This document shows, in pieces, positions 18,278 to 27,053 of a DNA stretch of 64,000 nt. The number at the start of each line of letters is the position of its first letter. Position 1 is the stretch's first letter. Position numbers and translations under genes: made by a program. The stretch is from positions 434,001 to 498,000 of the forward strand of contig JAXLRM010000004.1 of NCBI GenBank assembly GCA_046331095.1. Direction: 5' to 3'. Under the pieces are notes generated by a model. The model saw nothing but the letters and a program-made list of their open reading frames with translations. It did no database searches and had not been told where the DNA came from. Source of the DNA: JAIBAC01 sp046331095. GTDB taxonomy: Bacteria; Actinomycetota; Acidimicrobiia; UBA2766.

Positions 18278-19357
18278 ATGCCGGTATCGGAGAGCCGTGA
18301 CCTCGAGGTGGTGCGCGCCCGTATCGAGGGTTGGATCCGGCCCCGCTGGGCCGCCCGTGTCGAGGGCGCCACCGGAGTCACGCTCGACGCCCTCGTCGCG
18401 CCCGAAGGTGCCGGCTTCAGCAACGAGACCCTGCTCGGCAGCATCCACTTCGAAGTCGGCGGCGCAGCTCGTGCCCAGGGCATCGTCGTCCGGCTGCGCC
18501 CCGACTATCCCGTGTTCCCGACCTACGACCTCGGCCGGCAGTTCACGATCATGCGCTGCCTCCGCGACTCGGGGGTGCGCGTACCCGAGATGTACTTCTA
18601 CGAGGAGGACGAGACCGTGGTCGGCTCGCCGTTCCACGTGGGCGAGCGTGTGGCCGGCCGCGTGCCGGGGGACGCCCCGACGTACCACGCCGCGGGCTGG
18701 CTGGCGGCAGAGCCACCGCAGCGGCAGTGTCGTGTCTGGGAAGAGGGTGTCGACACGCTCGCCGCGGTCGCGGCGCTCGACTGGCGCTCTGCCGGGCTCG
18801 GATTCCTCGACCCGGGCGAGGACGTCGACCCTCTCGCGCACGCCCTCGACGAGTACGAGTCGTTCCTCGCCTGGGCCGCCGACGGTCGCGAGTACCCGGT
18901 GCAGCGTGCGGCGCTGGCGTGGCTGCGAGCGCACGCCCCGGCCACCGGCGACCGCGTCCTCTCGTGGGGTGACGCCCGCATCGGCAACATCATCTACGAC
19001 GAGCACTGCCGCGCGGCCGCGGTCATCGACTGGGAGATGTGCGCGGTCGGAGGTCCCGAGTGGGATCTCGCCTGGACCCTCTTCGTCGACTGGCACCACA
19101 GCGACGGCTACGGGATCGAGCGCCTCCCGGCGCTGCCGGGACGCGCGGAGACCGTCGCGCGTTGGGAGGACCGCACCGGCCGCACCGCCTGCGACCTCGA
19201 CTACTTCGAGACGTTCGCAGCGTTGCGGTTCGCGGTCATCTACGTGCGCCTCGACTGGCTCGTGAAGCGGGCCGGCCTCGTCGAGCCCGACGGCGCCGAC
19301 CTCGGCGCCACGAACCCGTGCGTCGCCTGGTTGCAGGACCACCTGGAGGCGACGTGA
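18278..19357 (+). CDS. Phosphotransferase family protein (APH fold)
   Basis: This is a 359-residue kinase-like protein of the aminoglycoside phosphotransferase superfamily. The catalytic loop is LSWGDARIGNIIYD (about 226-239), with WGD replacing the usual HGD but the catalytic Asp and Asn kept. The metal-binding motif is VIDWEMCAVG (Asp near 250). Many actinobacterial paralogues sit beside acyl-CoA dehydrogenase genes and their substrates are not known, so an antibiotic resistance role should not be assumed. The stop overlaps the hisC GTG by 4 bp. Confidence 0.88.
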   Translation: MPVSESRDLEVVRARIEGWIRPRWAARVEGATGVTLDALVAPEGAGFSNETLLGSIHFEVGGAARAQGIVVRLRPDYPVFPTYDLGRQFTIMRCLRDSGVRVPEMYFYEEDETVVGSPFHVGERVAGRVPGDAPTYHAAGWLAAEPPQRQCRVWEEGVDTLAAVAALDWRSAGLGFLDPGEDVDPLAHALDEYESFLAWAADGREYPVQRAALAWLRAHAPATGDRVLSWGDARIGNIIYDEHCRAAAVIDWEMCAVGGPEWDLAWTLFVDWHHSDGYGIERLPALPGRAETVARWEDRTGRTACDLDYFETFAALRFAVIYVRLDWLVKRAGLVEPDGADLGATNPCVAWLQDHLEAT

Positions 19358-20442
19358 TCCGCCTGCGTCCGGCACTAGGGGACGTCGCGCCCTACGTGCC
19401 GGGTCGGTCGCGGCCAGTCGTCGCCGCCGCCGTCGAACAGGCGCTCGACGTGGCGAGGCTCGCGTCCAACGAGTCGCCTTACCCGCCGGCTGCTCCGGTG
19501 CTCGAGGCGATCAGCGCCGCCGTCGCGGGCTTGAACCGCTACCCGGACGACGACGCTGCCGGCCTCGTCGCCGCGCTGGCTGCCGAACACGGCGTCGACG
19601 CGGCGATGGTCGCGGTCGGCAACGGTTCGTCGGAGCTGCTGGCGCGGTTCGCCCTCGCCACCTGCGACGCCGGCGACAACGCGGTGTTCGCGTGGCCGAG
19701 CTTCGTGATGTACCCGATCCTGGCCCAGCTCACCGGCGCCGAAGCGCGTCGCGTGCCGCTGGTCGGCGGCCGCCACGACTTGGCTGCCATGGCCGCCGCC
19801 GTCGACACCCGCACGCGCATCGTCTTCGTGTGCACGCCCAACAACCCGACGGGCTGCGCGGTCGGCGCCGCCGAGCTCGCCGGCTTCCTCGACGCCGTGC
19901 CCGACGACGTGCTCGTGGTGCTCGACGAGGCCTACGCCGAGTACGTGGATGCCGCGGCGGATCCGCGTGTGCACGCAGACGGGATCGCGTCCGTGGTCGC
20001 AGGCGGCAGCCACCCCAACGTGGTCGTGTTGCGCACGTTCTCGAAGGCGTACGGCCTCGCCGGCCTCCGCTGCGGCTACGCGGTCGGCGACGCCGACGTC
20101 CTCGCACAGCTCGGCAAGGCGAGGCTGCCCTTCGTCGTCAACAGCCTTGCCCAGCGCGCCGCAGTGGCGGCGCTGTCGCACAAGGCGGAGTGCTTGGGGC
20201 CCGTGGCGGAGGCCGTCGCGGAGCGGGGCCGTGTCGCCGCAGCGCTCGCCGCTGCCGGCGTCGAGTCACCGCGTTCGCACGGGAACTTCGTCTGGCTCGA
20301 CGTCCCGGGGCGGGCGTCGGAGGTCGCTGCCGCGTGCGAGAGGGCGGGTGTGCTCGTGCGCGCTCTGGGATCCGACGGCGTCCGGGTCACGATCGGGACG
20401 CCGCCGGAGAACGACCGCTTCCTCGACTCGCTCCCGCTCTGA
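19354..20442 (+). CDS. hisC: Histidinol-phosphate aminotransferase-type enzyme
   Basis: This is a 362-residue fold-type I PLP aminotransferase. In histidine synthesis it converts imidazole acetol phosphate and glutamate to histidinol phosphate. Visible are LASNESPYPP, the Asn-Pro-Asn-Asn-Pro-Thr element CTPNNPTG, the Asp-Glu-Ala-Tyr of VLDEAYAEYVD, the Schiff-base lysine in TFSKAYGLAGLRCGY (Lys231) and the phosphate-binding Arg. The GTG start overlaps the upstream phosphotransferase stop (GTGA). No other his gene is near, so a role as an aromatic aminotransferase is possible. Confidence 0.85.
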   Translation: MIRLRPALGDVAPYVPGRSRPVVAAAVEQALDVARLASNESPYPPAAPVLEAISAAVAGLNRYPDDDAAGLVAALAAEHGVDAAMVAVGNGSSELLARFALATCDAGDNAVFAWPSFVMYPILAQLTGAEARRVPLVGGRHDLAAMAAAVDTRTRIVFVCTPNNPTGCAVGAAELAGFLDAVPDDVLVVLDEAYAEYVDAAADPRVHADGIASVVAGGSHPNVVVLRTFSKAYGLAGLRCGYAVGDADVLAQLGKARLPFVVNSLAQRAAVAALSHKAECLGPVAEAVAERGRVAAALAAAGVESPRSHGNFVWLDVPGRASEVAAACERAGVLVRALGSDGVRVTIGTPPENDRFLDSLPL

Positions 20443-20452
20443 GGCCTCCCCC

Positions 20453-20557
20453 TTGGAGCACGTGGCGGCCAGGGAGAGCTGGTTGGAGCACCACGCGGCC
20501 ACCCGTGGCCGCGTGGTGCTCCAACCCCGGCGGTTTGGCCGCGCGGTGCTCCAACCC
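20453..20557. repeat. Nested palindromes between convergent genes (bidirectional terminator candidate)
   Basis: A perfect 22-bp inverted repeat (20481-20502 and 20505-20526, arms GGTTGGAGCACCACGCGGCC...) has only 2 nt between the arms. Related half-arms flank it outside: CTTGGAGCACGTGGCGGCC at 20454 and GGCCGCGCGGTGCTCCAACC at 20538. An outer hairpin could therefore form around the inner one. It lies between hisC and the convergent ABC permease gene. There is no U tract. Confidence 0.8.
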
Positions 20558-20567
20558 CGGGCGGCGC

Positions 20568-21416
20568 TCAACACGTGACGTCGCAGCGGCGGAACCACCA
20601 GATCCCCGCCGTGGTCGACACCGTGAGCCACGCGAGCGAGCAAGCCGCGCCGGCGAGCACGTCACCCCAGCGCGGAGGGTCGGTGAACACGGTCGTCCAC
20701 GTCGTGAGCCAGTGGCCGGGGAGCACGACCCGCACCGGTCCGAGCCAGTCGATCGCCGCCAGGGCCGTGGAGAGGACGAGGACGAGGACCGCGACGGCGG
20801 CGCCGACGGCTGTCGACTCGGTGCGAAGGCCGACTGCCAGGGCGAGGGCGGTGACGGCGCAGGCGAGGAGCGCCACGTAGCCGGCGCTCACCGACAGGCG
20901 CAGCAACCACGCAGCGATGCCGATGTCCACGAGACCCGTCGACACGCCACCGGCCCCCGTCGTGACGGCGAGCGGCCGCATCTCTCCCGGCCCGTAGACG
21001 GACAGCACGACTGCGACGGCAGCGAGGACGGTGAGCGCTGTCGTGGTCGCGGCGAACAGGATCGCGGCCCCGAGCTTGTCGAGATAGAGCCGGGTGCGCC
21101 CGACGGGGCGAACCAGCCAGTAGCGCAACGTCCCGTCGGCAGCGTCGGCGCCGAACCCGGTCCCACCGACTACCGCCCCGGCAACGGGCAGCGGCAGCGT
21201 CGCGACCGCGAGCAGGCCGAGGAACGGGAGCAGGGCGGCCGGGCTGGCGGACGTGCCGATCTGGGTCGCCGTCGGTCCGCCCGCATCGACGAGCTCGGAG
21301 CCGAACACACCTACCGCCACCGCGACCGGGACCGTGACCGCGGCGACCAGGATCCACGTGCGGGTGCGCCTGCCGAGCTTCGACACCTCAACCCGGAACA
21401 TCTGGCCTCGTGTCAC
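20568..21416 (-). CDS. ABC-2 type transporter permease
   Basis: The 282-residue membrane protein has about six hydrophobic segments: TWILVAAVTVPVAVAVGVFG, then LLPFLGLLAVATLPLPVAGAVV, and four more. The last is followed by WWFRRCDVTC. It overlaps the 3' end of the ATPase gene. The GTG at 21416 is chosen because GGAAG stands 7 nt upstream; an ATG at 21401 is the alternative. With the ATPase it forms a two-gene exporter of the ABC-2 type, with two copies of each subunit expected in the complex. The substrate is unknown. Confidence 0.85.
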   Translation of the reverse strand: MTRGQMFRVEVSKLGRRTRTWILVAAVTVPVAVAVGVFGSELVDAGGPTATQIGTSASPAALLPFLGLLAVATLPLPVAGAVVGGTGFGADAADGTLRYWLVRPVGRTRLYLDKLGAAILFAATTTALTVLAAVAVVLSVYGPGEMRPLAVTTGAGGVSTGLVDIGIAAWLLRLSVSAGYVALLACAVTALALAVGLRTESTAVGAAVAVLVLVLSTALAAIDWLGPVRVVLPGHWLTTWTTVFTDPPRWGDVLAGAACSLAWLTVSTTAGIWWFRRCDVTC

Positions 21417-22413
21417 GTGGCCGCTTCCGGCGCCGTCGGCCGTTCGTGGGGGACCCGTCGACGGGGGAGAGCCGTTGGGTGTCGAAGCTCTCCGCCACAC
21501 CGGCGTCGGGATCCGACTCGGTCACGTCGAGCACGGTGGCGTCGAGGCCGACGCGAGTGGGCGTCAAGGCGCGTACCGCGATCCCGTAGTGCACGAGCCA
21601 CCGTACGAGCACGGCAGGGTCGGCGATTCCCTCGATCGCGACGCCGCGCGCGTTCGGTGCGGCACGGCCGCCGAGGGCAGCCACGACCTCGCATGCGCGC
21701 ACCGGGTCGGGTGTGTCGAGCTCGAGGACCTCACGACCGCGCAGGACCTCCATGGGACCGGACGCGACGAGGCGACCACCCGAGATCACGGCGGCGTGGT
21801 CGCAGACCAGCTCGACCTCGTCGAGGTCGCGCGAGGTGAAGAAGATCGTGCGTCCCCCCGCGCTCAGGGCACGCAGCAAGTCGCGCACCTCGTGCACCCC
21901 GCGTGCGTCGAGGCCCTCGGTCGGCTCGTCGAGGACGAGGAGGTCGGGGTCGCACAGCAGCGCACGCGCGAGTGCCAGGCGGGCGAGCATCCCGCGGCTG
22001 TAGGTGCGGACCTTGGCGTCCTCCGCTGCGTCGAGTCCCACCCCGGCGAGGACCTGTTCGACGCGACGGGATCCGATCCCCTTTGTACGGCGTGCCCGGC
22101 GCCACATGTCGAGGTTGGTGCGGCCGCTCGCGTGCGCGACGAAGGCAGGTCCGTCGACGATCGCGCCGACGTCGGCGAGAACGGGATCCCCCGGGTGGCG
22201 CAGATCGTGGCCGAGGATCTCCACGGTGCCGTAGCCGGGGCGCAGGAGACCGAGCAGGAGCCTCACCGTGGTGGTCTTGCCGGCACCGTCGGGACCGAGC
22301 AAGCCGAACACCGTCCCGGCGGGCACATCGAGATCGAGGCCGTCGAGCGCGACAATGTCGCCGAAGGACTTCGACAGGGCCCGGGTCACGATCGCAGAGG
22401 GCATCTCGCCCAT
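21388..22413 (-). CDS. ABC transporter ATP-binding protein
   Basis: The 341 residues carry Walker A GPDGAGKTTT near residue 42, the Q-loop region, a signature written YSRGMLARLALARALL in place of LSGGQ, and Walker B LLVLDEPTEGLD. The signature with SRGM is common in ABC-2 exporters. A C-terminal extension of about 100 residues follows the ATPase core, as in the CcmA/DrrA-like group. The start is ATG at 22413, or ATG at 22404 three codons in. It is divergent from the sigma-like gene. Confidence 0.9.
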   Translation of the reverse strand: MGEMPSAIVTRALSKSFGDIVALDGLDLDVPAGTVFGLLGPDGAGKTTTVRLLLGLLRPGYGTVEILGHDLRHPGDPVLADVGAIVDGPAFVAHASGRTNLDMWRRARRTKGIGSRRVEQVLAGVGLDAAEDAKVRTYSRGMLARLALARALLCDPDLLVLDEPTEGLDARGVHEVRDLLRALSAGGRTIFFTSRDLDEVELVCDHAAVISGGRLVASGPMEVLRGREVLELDTPDPVRACEVVAALGGRAAPNARGVAIEGIADPAVLVRWLVHYGIAVRALTPTRVGLDATVLDVTESDPDAGVAESFDTQRLSPVDGSPTNGRRRRKRPRDTRPDVPG

Positions 22414-22489
22414 TCTGCTGCGTGGCGTCGCACGCGAGTGGGAACCCGGCCCGCAGGAGCGCCCGGCGACCGCGGCGGAGGTGACCGCG

Positions 22490-23248
22490 ATGTCAAGCGA
22501 ACGCGCAGGAGCCTCGCGCGAACGCGCCGTCGCCCTCGTCGAGGAGGCCCACGATCTCACACGCTGGCTCGGTGTCGCGCCCGAAGCTTCTGCCGGTGTG
22601 CTGGTGGCGGCAGCTGCGGAGGCCGCTGCCCGCGACTGGCGCCACCCGCGGCGCCTCGAGGTCGCGCTCCTCGGCACGGTCGCTGCCCGCTCGATCGCGC
22701 TCCGGTCGCGCTCGTGGGCACGGGTGCCCCCGAGACTGTCGTCGCGGGCACTGCACCCGAGCTCCACTGCGTTGTCCCCGGCGGGTTCGGTCGACGCCCT
22801 GGCGGACACCGCTCGCGAGGTGCTCGCCCTCCTCCCGCCCGACGATGCCGTACTGGCGCCGCTGTCGGTGCGCTACGGGTTCGACCACGACGAGGTCGCA
22901 TGGCTGCTCTCGGTCTCGCGGCGGCGCGCCCGCAACCTGGTCGAGCACGCGCGCAGCGGTTTCGCCGGCACGGCCGGCGCCGTGGTCCTCTGGAACGGGG
23001 GGGAGCCCAGATGCATCGACCTGCGCAGCCTCGTGGTGCTGGCCGGCGTGGAGGAGTTGGGCAACTCCGGCGCGCGCCTCCTCGTCGACCACGCCGAAGT
23101 GTGCCGCGAGTGCAACTCCGCCCTGTGGCAGGTGACCGAGGTCCTGTCGGTGCTCGCGACGGCGGCGCCGGAGCCCACACCGTCCGGCGTCGCGGCCAGC
23201 GCCCACGACCCCGTTGCCTCCCTCGCCGCCCGCCCCCTGAGACCCTGA
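22490..23248 (+). CDS. ECF-sigma-like protein with C-terminal zinc (ZAS-type) motif
   Basis: In this 252-residue protein, the segment around 115-155 (LLPPDDAVLAPLSVRYGFDHDEVAWLLSVSRRRARNLVEHAR, seen here in parts DDAVLAPLSVRYGFD and EVAWLLSVSRRRARNLVEH) has the spacing of sigma region 4. The segment at about 25-75 (ARDWRHPRRLEVALLGTVAA) looks like a worn region 2. The tail has H201-x3-C205-x2-C208 (HAEVCREC), the zinc motif of ZAS anti-sigma factors. The start ATG follows GGAGG at 22476. It could be a sigma factor with a built-in sensor or inhibitor, or a DNA-binding protein of unknown role. It is divergent from the ABC exporter. Confidence 0.6.
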   Translation: MSSERAGASRERAVALVEEAHDLTRWLGVAPEASAGVLVAAAAEAAARDWRHPRRLEVALLGTVAARSIALRSRSWARVPPRLSSRALHPSSTALSPAGSVDALADTAREVLALLPPDDAVLAPLSVRYGFDHDEVAWLLSVSRRRARNLVEHARSGFAGTAGAVVLWNGGEPRCIDLRSLVVLAGVEELGNSGARLLVDHAEVCRECNSALWQVTEVLSVLATAAPEPTPSGVAASAHDPVASLAARPLRP

Positions 23249-23249
23249 C

Positions 23250-23292
23250 GTGCGCGCGTGTGGCGCCAGGGGGTGGTGCGTGACACGCGCAC
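23250..23292 (+). terminator. Hairpin after the sigma-like gene
   Basis: GTGCGCGCGTGT (23250-23261) can pair with ACACGCGCAC (23283-23292) around about 21 nt. It starts just after the TGA of the sigma-like gene and has no U tract. A terminator role is possible but not proven. Confidence 0.4.
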
Positions 23293-23377
23293 GCGGGGGA
23301 TTTGGACGCGGTCCCGGAATGGGTGCCGGGCTACCCTCGGCGGGCCCGGTCCCGCGTCCCACCGACAGGAGCTCCTC

Positions 23378-24424
23378 GTGCGCATCGCGTTGATCCCCGG
23401 CGACGGCATCGGCGCCGAGGTCGTCGCCGAGTCGACCAAGGTGCTCGAAGCGACCGGGGTCAAGGCCGAGGTGGAGCGCTACGACCTCGGCGGGGAGCGC
23501 TACCTGCGCACCGGCGAGATCCTCCCCGACTCCGTCCTCGACGAGCTGCGCGGCTTCGACGCCGTGCTCCTCGGCGCCGTCGGTCACCCCGACGTCGCAC
23601 CGGGCATCCTCGAGCGCGGGATCCTCTTGCGCATGCGCTTCGACCTCGACCTCGCCGTGAACCTGCGTCCCGTCAAGCTCCTGCCCGGTGTCACGAGCGC
23701 GCTCGCGGGGCGCGGCCCCGCGGATGTCGACTTCGTCGTCGTGCGCGAGAACACCGAAGGTCCTTACGTCGGTGCCGGCGGCGCGTTGCGCACAGGCACC
23801 CCCCACGAGATCGCGACCCAGGAGTCGGTCAACACCCGCTTCGGCGTCGAGCGCTGCGTCCGGTACGCGTTCGAACTCGCCGAGCGCCGTGGCACCTCGA
23901 CGGGCACCTCGACCCAGGTGCTGCTCTGTCACAAGACCAACGTGCTCACCCACGCCGGTGCGCTCTGGCAGCGCACCTTCGACGACGTCGCGCGGCGCTT
24001 CCCCGGCGTTGCCACCGGGTACGGACACGTCGACGCCGTCTGCCTGCAGATGGTCCTCGACCCGGGCCGCTTCGACGTCGTCGTCACCGACAACCTCTTC
24101 GGCGACATCGTCACCGATCTCGGCGCCGCCGTCGCCGGCGGTCTCGGCTTCGCCGCGAGCGGCAACCTCAACATCACCGGCAGCGGACCGAGCGTCTACG
24201 AGCCCGTGCACGGTTCCGCCCCCGACATCGCCGGGACCGCCAAGGCGAACCCGATCGCCGCGATCCTGTCTCTGTGGATGGCGCTCGATCACGCCGGCGA
24301 GACCGACGGGGCCGCACGGGTACTCGGGGCGGTCGAGACGGTCACGGCCGCGTGCGCCGATCGCATCGGCATCGACATCTCGACCGCCGAAGTCGGTGAC
24401 AAGGTGGCAGAAGCGGTCGCCTGA
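23378..24424 (+). CDS. leuB: 3-isopropylmalate dehydrogenase
   Basis: It oxidises and decarboxylates 3-isopropylmalate with NAD+ in leucine synthesis. The 348 residues show the beta-decarboxylating dehydrogenase features: IPGDGIGAEVV at the N-terminus, substrate Arg residues in LRMRFDLDLAVNLRPVK, VVRENTEGPYVG, the catalytic Lys in HKTNVLTHAG, metal Asp residues in TDNLFGDIVTDLGAA, and the adenine-binding HGSAPDIAGTAKANP. The same enzyme type also serves the citramalate route to 2-oxobutyrate, which fits the nearby cimA. GTG is preceded by ACAGGAGCT. It heads the leuB-ilvE-cimA run. Confidence 0.93.
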   Translation: MRIALIPGDGIGAEVVAESTKVLEATGVKAEVERYDLGGERYLRTGEILPDSVLDELRGFDAVLLGAVGHPDVAPGILERGILLRMRFDLDLAVNLRPVKLLPGVTSALAGRGPADVDFVVVRENTEGPYVGAGGALRTGTPHEIATQESVNTRFGVERCVRYAFELAERRGTSTGTSTQVLLCHKTNVLTHAGALWQRTFDDVARRFPGVATGYGHVDAVCLQMVLDPGRFDVVVTDNLFGDIVTDLGAAVAGGLGFAASGNLNITGSGPSVYEPVHGSAPDIAGTAKANPIAAILSLWMALDHAGETDGAARVLGAVETVTAACADRIGIDISTAEVGDKVAEAVA

Positions 24425-24456
24425 GGCGAGGATTCAGGATCGAGGGAGCAACCCAC

Positions 24457-25374
24457 ATGGACAAGGTCGACTACATCTGGCTCGACGGCGAGGTCGTGGA
24501 GTGGGACGCTGCACAGGTTCACGTGCTCACCCACGCCCTGCACTACGGCTACGGGGTGTTCGAGGGCATCCGGGCGTACGCGTGCAGCGACGGACGCACG
24601 GCGATCTTCCGTCTCGAGGACCACATGCGCCGCCTCGCCGATTCGGCGAAGCTGATCATGATGGAGTTGCCCTACACCGTCGAGGTGCTGGAGGACGCGA
24701 CACGCGACCTCATCCGTCGCAACGGCCTCGAATCCTGCTACATCCGCCCGATCGTCTACACGGGCACAGGCGGCATGGGCCTGCATCCGGGCAACTGCAG
24801 CGTCGACGCCGCGATCGCCGTGTGGCCGTGGGGTGCCTACCTCGGCGACGACGGGATCACGCACGGGGTGCGGGTGCGGACGTCGTCGTACCGGCGCATC
24901 GACTCGTCGATAATGCCGGCCGCCGCCAAGACGTCGGCGAACTACCTCAACTCGATCCTGGCCAAGATCGAGGCGACCAAGGCCGGTTACGACGAGGCGA
25001 TCCTGCTCAACCTCCACGGCTACGTGTCCGAGGGCTCGGGCGAGAACGTCTTCGTCGTGCGCGACGGCGTCCTGACCACGCCGCCGCTGTCGTCGGGCTG
25101 TCTCGCCGGCATCACGCGCGCGTCGATCATGCGCATTGCTGCCGACCTCGGCTACGAGGTGCGCGAGGGCGACCTGCACCGCAGCGACCTCTACCTCGCC
25201 GACGAGGTGTTCTTCACGGGGACCGCGGCCGAAGTCGTCCCGATTCGCGAGTACGACGACAGGAAGGTGGGCAGCGGTGGGCCCGGACCTGTCACCAAGA
25301 AGCTCCAGGAGACCTTCTTCGCGACCGTGCACGGCGACGTCGAGAAGTACCGCGAGTGGCTCGACTACGTGTAA
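24457..25374 (+). CDS. ilvE: Branched-chain-amino-acid aminotransferase
   Basis: This is a 305-residue fold-type IV PLP enzyme that makes the final transamination to Leu, Ile and Val. YIWLDGEVVEWDAAQVHVLTHALHYG is split here into its two conserved pieces, WLDGEVVEWDAA and LTHALHYGYGVFEGIRAY. The Schiff-base lysine is Lys158 in PAAAKTSANYLNS. The PLP-binding Glu lies in SEGSGENVFVV, and the phosphate-binding element in TGTAAEVVPI. ATG follows GAGGGAGC. It is 32 bp after leuB and 44 bp before cimA. Confidence 0.95.
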   Translation: MDKVDYIWLDGEVVEWDAAQVHVLTHALHYGYGVFEGIRAYACSDGRTAIFRLEDHMRRLADSAKLIMMELPYTVEVLEDATRDLIRRNGLESCYIRPIVYTGTGGMGLHPGNCSVDAAIAVWPWGAYLGDDGITHGVRVRTSSYRRIDSSIMPAAAKTSANYLNSILAKIEATKAGYDEAILLNLHGYVSEGSGENVFVVRDGVLTTPPLSSGCLAGITRASIMRIAADLGYEVREGDLHRSDLYLADEVFFTGTAAEVVPIREYDDRKVGSGGPGPVTKKLQETFFATVHGDVEKYREWLDYV

Positions 25375-25377
25375 ACG

Positions 25378-25409
25378 TTGGAGGGCCCTGCCGGCGCAGC
25401 CCTTAGGCT
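25378..25409 (+). promoter_or_regulatory. Internal promoter of cimA
   Basis: TTGGAG (25378-25383) and TAGGCT (25404-25409) are 20 nt apart, the same spacing as in the leu promoter. The -10 ends 9 nt before the cimA ATG and no ribosome binding site lies between, so a near-leaderless mRNA is expected. Confidence 0.5.
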
Positions 25410-25418
25410 TGTCGCGAC

Positions 25419-27053
25419 ATGACCGAGAACGCCCGCAAGACACTCGACCCCGGCAAGGCACTCCCCACGCGCGTCGAGATCTTCGACACGACCCTGCGCG
25501 ACGGGTCACAGCGCGAGGGACTCTCACTCACCGTCAACGACAAGTTGGCGATCGCGCGCCATCTGGACGACCTCGGCATCCACTACGTCGAGGGGGGCTG
25601 GCCCGGCGCGAACCCCAAGGACGACGAGTTCTTCCGGCGGGCGCCGTTCGAGCTCGAACTCGAGGCGGCGACGCTCGTGGCGTTCGGGTCGACGCGGCGT
25701 GCCCACCGCGATGCCGACGGCGACGAGATCCTCGCGCAGCTCGTCAAGGCGGGCACCGAGGCCGTCTGCATCGTCGGCAAGTCGTGGGACTACCACGTCA
25801 CCGAGGCGCTGCGCGTCGACCTCGACGAGGGTGTCGCGATGGTGCGCGACTCGGTCGCATTCCTCGTGTCCCAGGGCAAGGAGGTCTTCTTCGACGCCGA
25901 GCACTTCTTCGACGGCTGGAAGCACAACCGCGACTACGCACTCGAGGTCGTCGGCGCGGCAGCCGCTGCCGGCGCCGCCTGCCTCGTGCTGTGCGACACC
26001 AACGGGGGGACGCTGCCGTTCGAGGTTGCCGTGATCGTCGACGACGTCCTCGCGTCGACGAGTGCCCGTGTCGGCGTGCACTTCCACGACGACGCCGACT
26101 GCGCCGTCGCCAACGCGATCACGGCGGTGCGACACGGCGCCGTGCACGTGCAGGGCTGCCTCAACGGGCTCGGGGAGCGCACCGGCAACGCCAACCTGAG
26201 CTCGATAATCCCCAACCTCGTACTCAAGCTCGGCGTGGAGTGCATTCCCCGTGACCGCCTCACCCGGCTGACCCCGGTCAGCCACGCGGTGGCCGAGATC
26301 GCCAACCAGACCCTCGTTCCCAACCAGCCCTACGTCGGCGCGTCCGCGTTCGCGCACAAGGCCGGCCTGCACGTGTCGGCCCTCGCGCGCCGGCCCGACG
26401 CGTACGAGCACGTCGACCCCGAGGACGTCGGCAACAACACGCGCCTCGTCGTGAGCGAGATGGCCGGACGCGCGACGGTGGTGATGAAGGCCCTCGAGCT
26501 CGGCATCGACCTCGAGGACGACCACGACACCGTCACCAAGGTGCTCGAGGACCTCAAGAGCCTCGAGCACGCGGGGTACCACTTCGAGGTCGCCGACGGC
26601 AGCTTCGAGCTCCTGATCCGTTCGGCGATGGGGTGGGCGCAGGACTTCTTCCGCCTCGAGAGCTTCAGGGTGATCATGGAGAAGCGTGCCGGCGCCGACG
26701 GTGCCGAGGGTGCGGTCGCCACCGAGGCGACGATCAAGCTGTGGGCGGGCGGCGAGCGCTACGTCGCCACCGCAGAGGGCAACGGTCCGGTCAACGCCCT
26801 CGACCGAGCGCTGAGGGACTGCATCGGCCGGCGCTATCCCGAGCTCGCCGGGATCCATCTCGCCGACTACAAGGTGCGAGTCCTCGACACCGGCTCGGGC
26901 ACCGCCGCGGTCACACGTGTCCTGATCGACACCACCGACGGGCTCGCGAACTGGGGCACGATCGGGGTCCACGAGAACATCATCGAGGCCTCTTGGGAGG
27001 CGCTCGGCGAATCCCTCGTAGTCGGTCTCCTCCGCGCCGAGCGGACTCCGTGA
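25419..27053 (+). CDS. cimA: (R)-citramalate synthase
   Basis: It condenses pyruvate and acetyl-CoA to citramalate, the entry to the threonine-independent route to isoleucine. The 544 residues start like LeuA (EIFDTTLRDGSQREG), but the next segment HYVEGGWPGANPKDDEFF is the CimA hallmark, where LeuA has an EAGFP-type sequence. HFHDDADCAVAN carries the HxH-type metal ligands, and GCLNGLGERTGNANLSSIIPNL follows. The C-terminal third is the LeuA/CimA regulatory domain, probably isoleucine-sensing. Its stop overlaps the first base of a 47-nt palindrome. The downstream steps would use LeuCD and LeuB. Confidence 0.93.
   Translation: MTENARKTLDPGKALPTRVEIFDTTLRDGSQREGLSLTVNDKLAIARHLDDLGIHYVEGGWPGANPKDDEFFRRAPFELELEAATLVAFGSTRRAHRDADGDEILAQLVKAGTEAVCIVGKSWDYHVTEALRVDLDEGVAMVRDSVAFLVSQGKEVFFDAEHFFDGWKHNRDYALEVVGAAAAAGAACLVLCDTNGGTLPFEVAVIVDDVLASTSARVGVHFHDDADCAVANAITAVRHGAVHVQGCLNGLGERTGNANLSSIIPNLVLKLGVECIPRDRLTRLTPVSHAVAEIANQTLVPNQPYVGASAFAHKAGLHVSALARRPDAYEHVDPEDVGNNTRLVVSEMAGRATVVMKALELGIDLEDDHDTVTKVLEDLKSLEHAGYHFEVADGSFELLIRSAMGWAQDFFRLESFRVIMEKRAGADGAEGAVATEATIKLWAGGERYVATAEGNGPVNALDRALRDCIGRRYPELAGIHLADYKVRVLDTGSGTAAVTRVLIDTTDGLANWGTIGVHENIIEASWEALGESLVVGLLRAERTP

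Noticed and set aside
18278..19357. Aminoglycoside resistance gene
   Set aside because: The APH fold is present but this subgroup is a broad family with unknown substrates; there is no evidence for an antibiotic.
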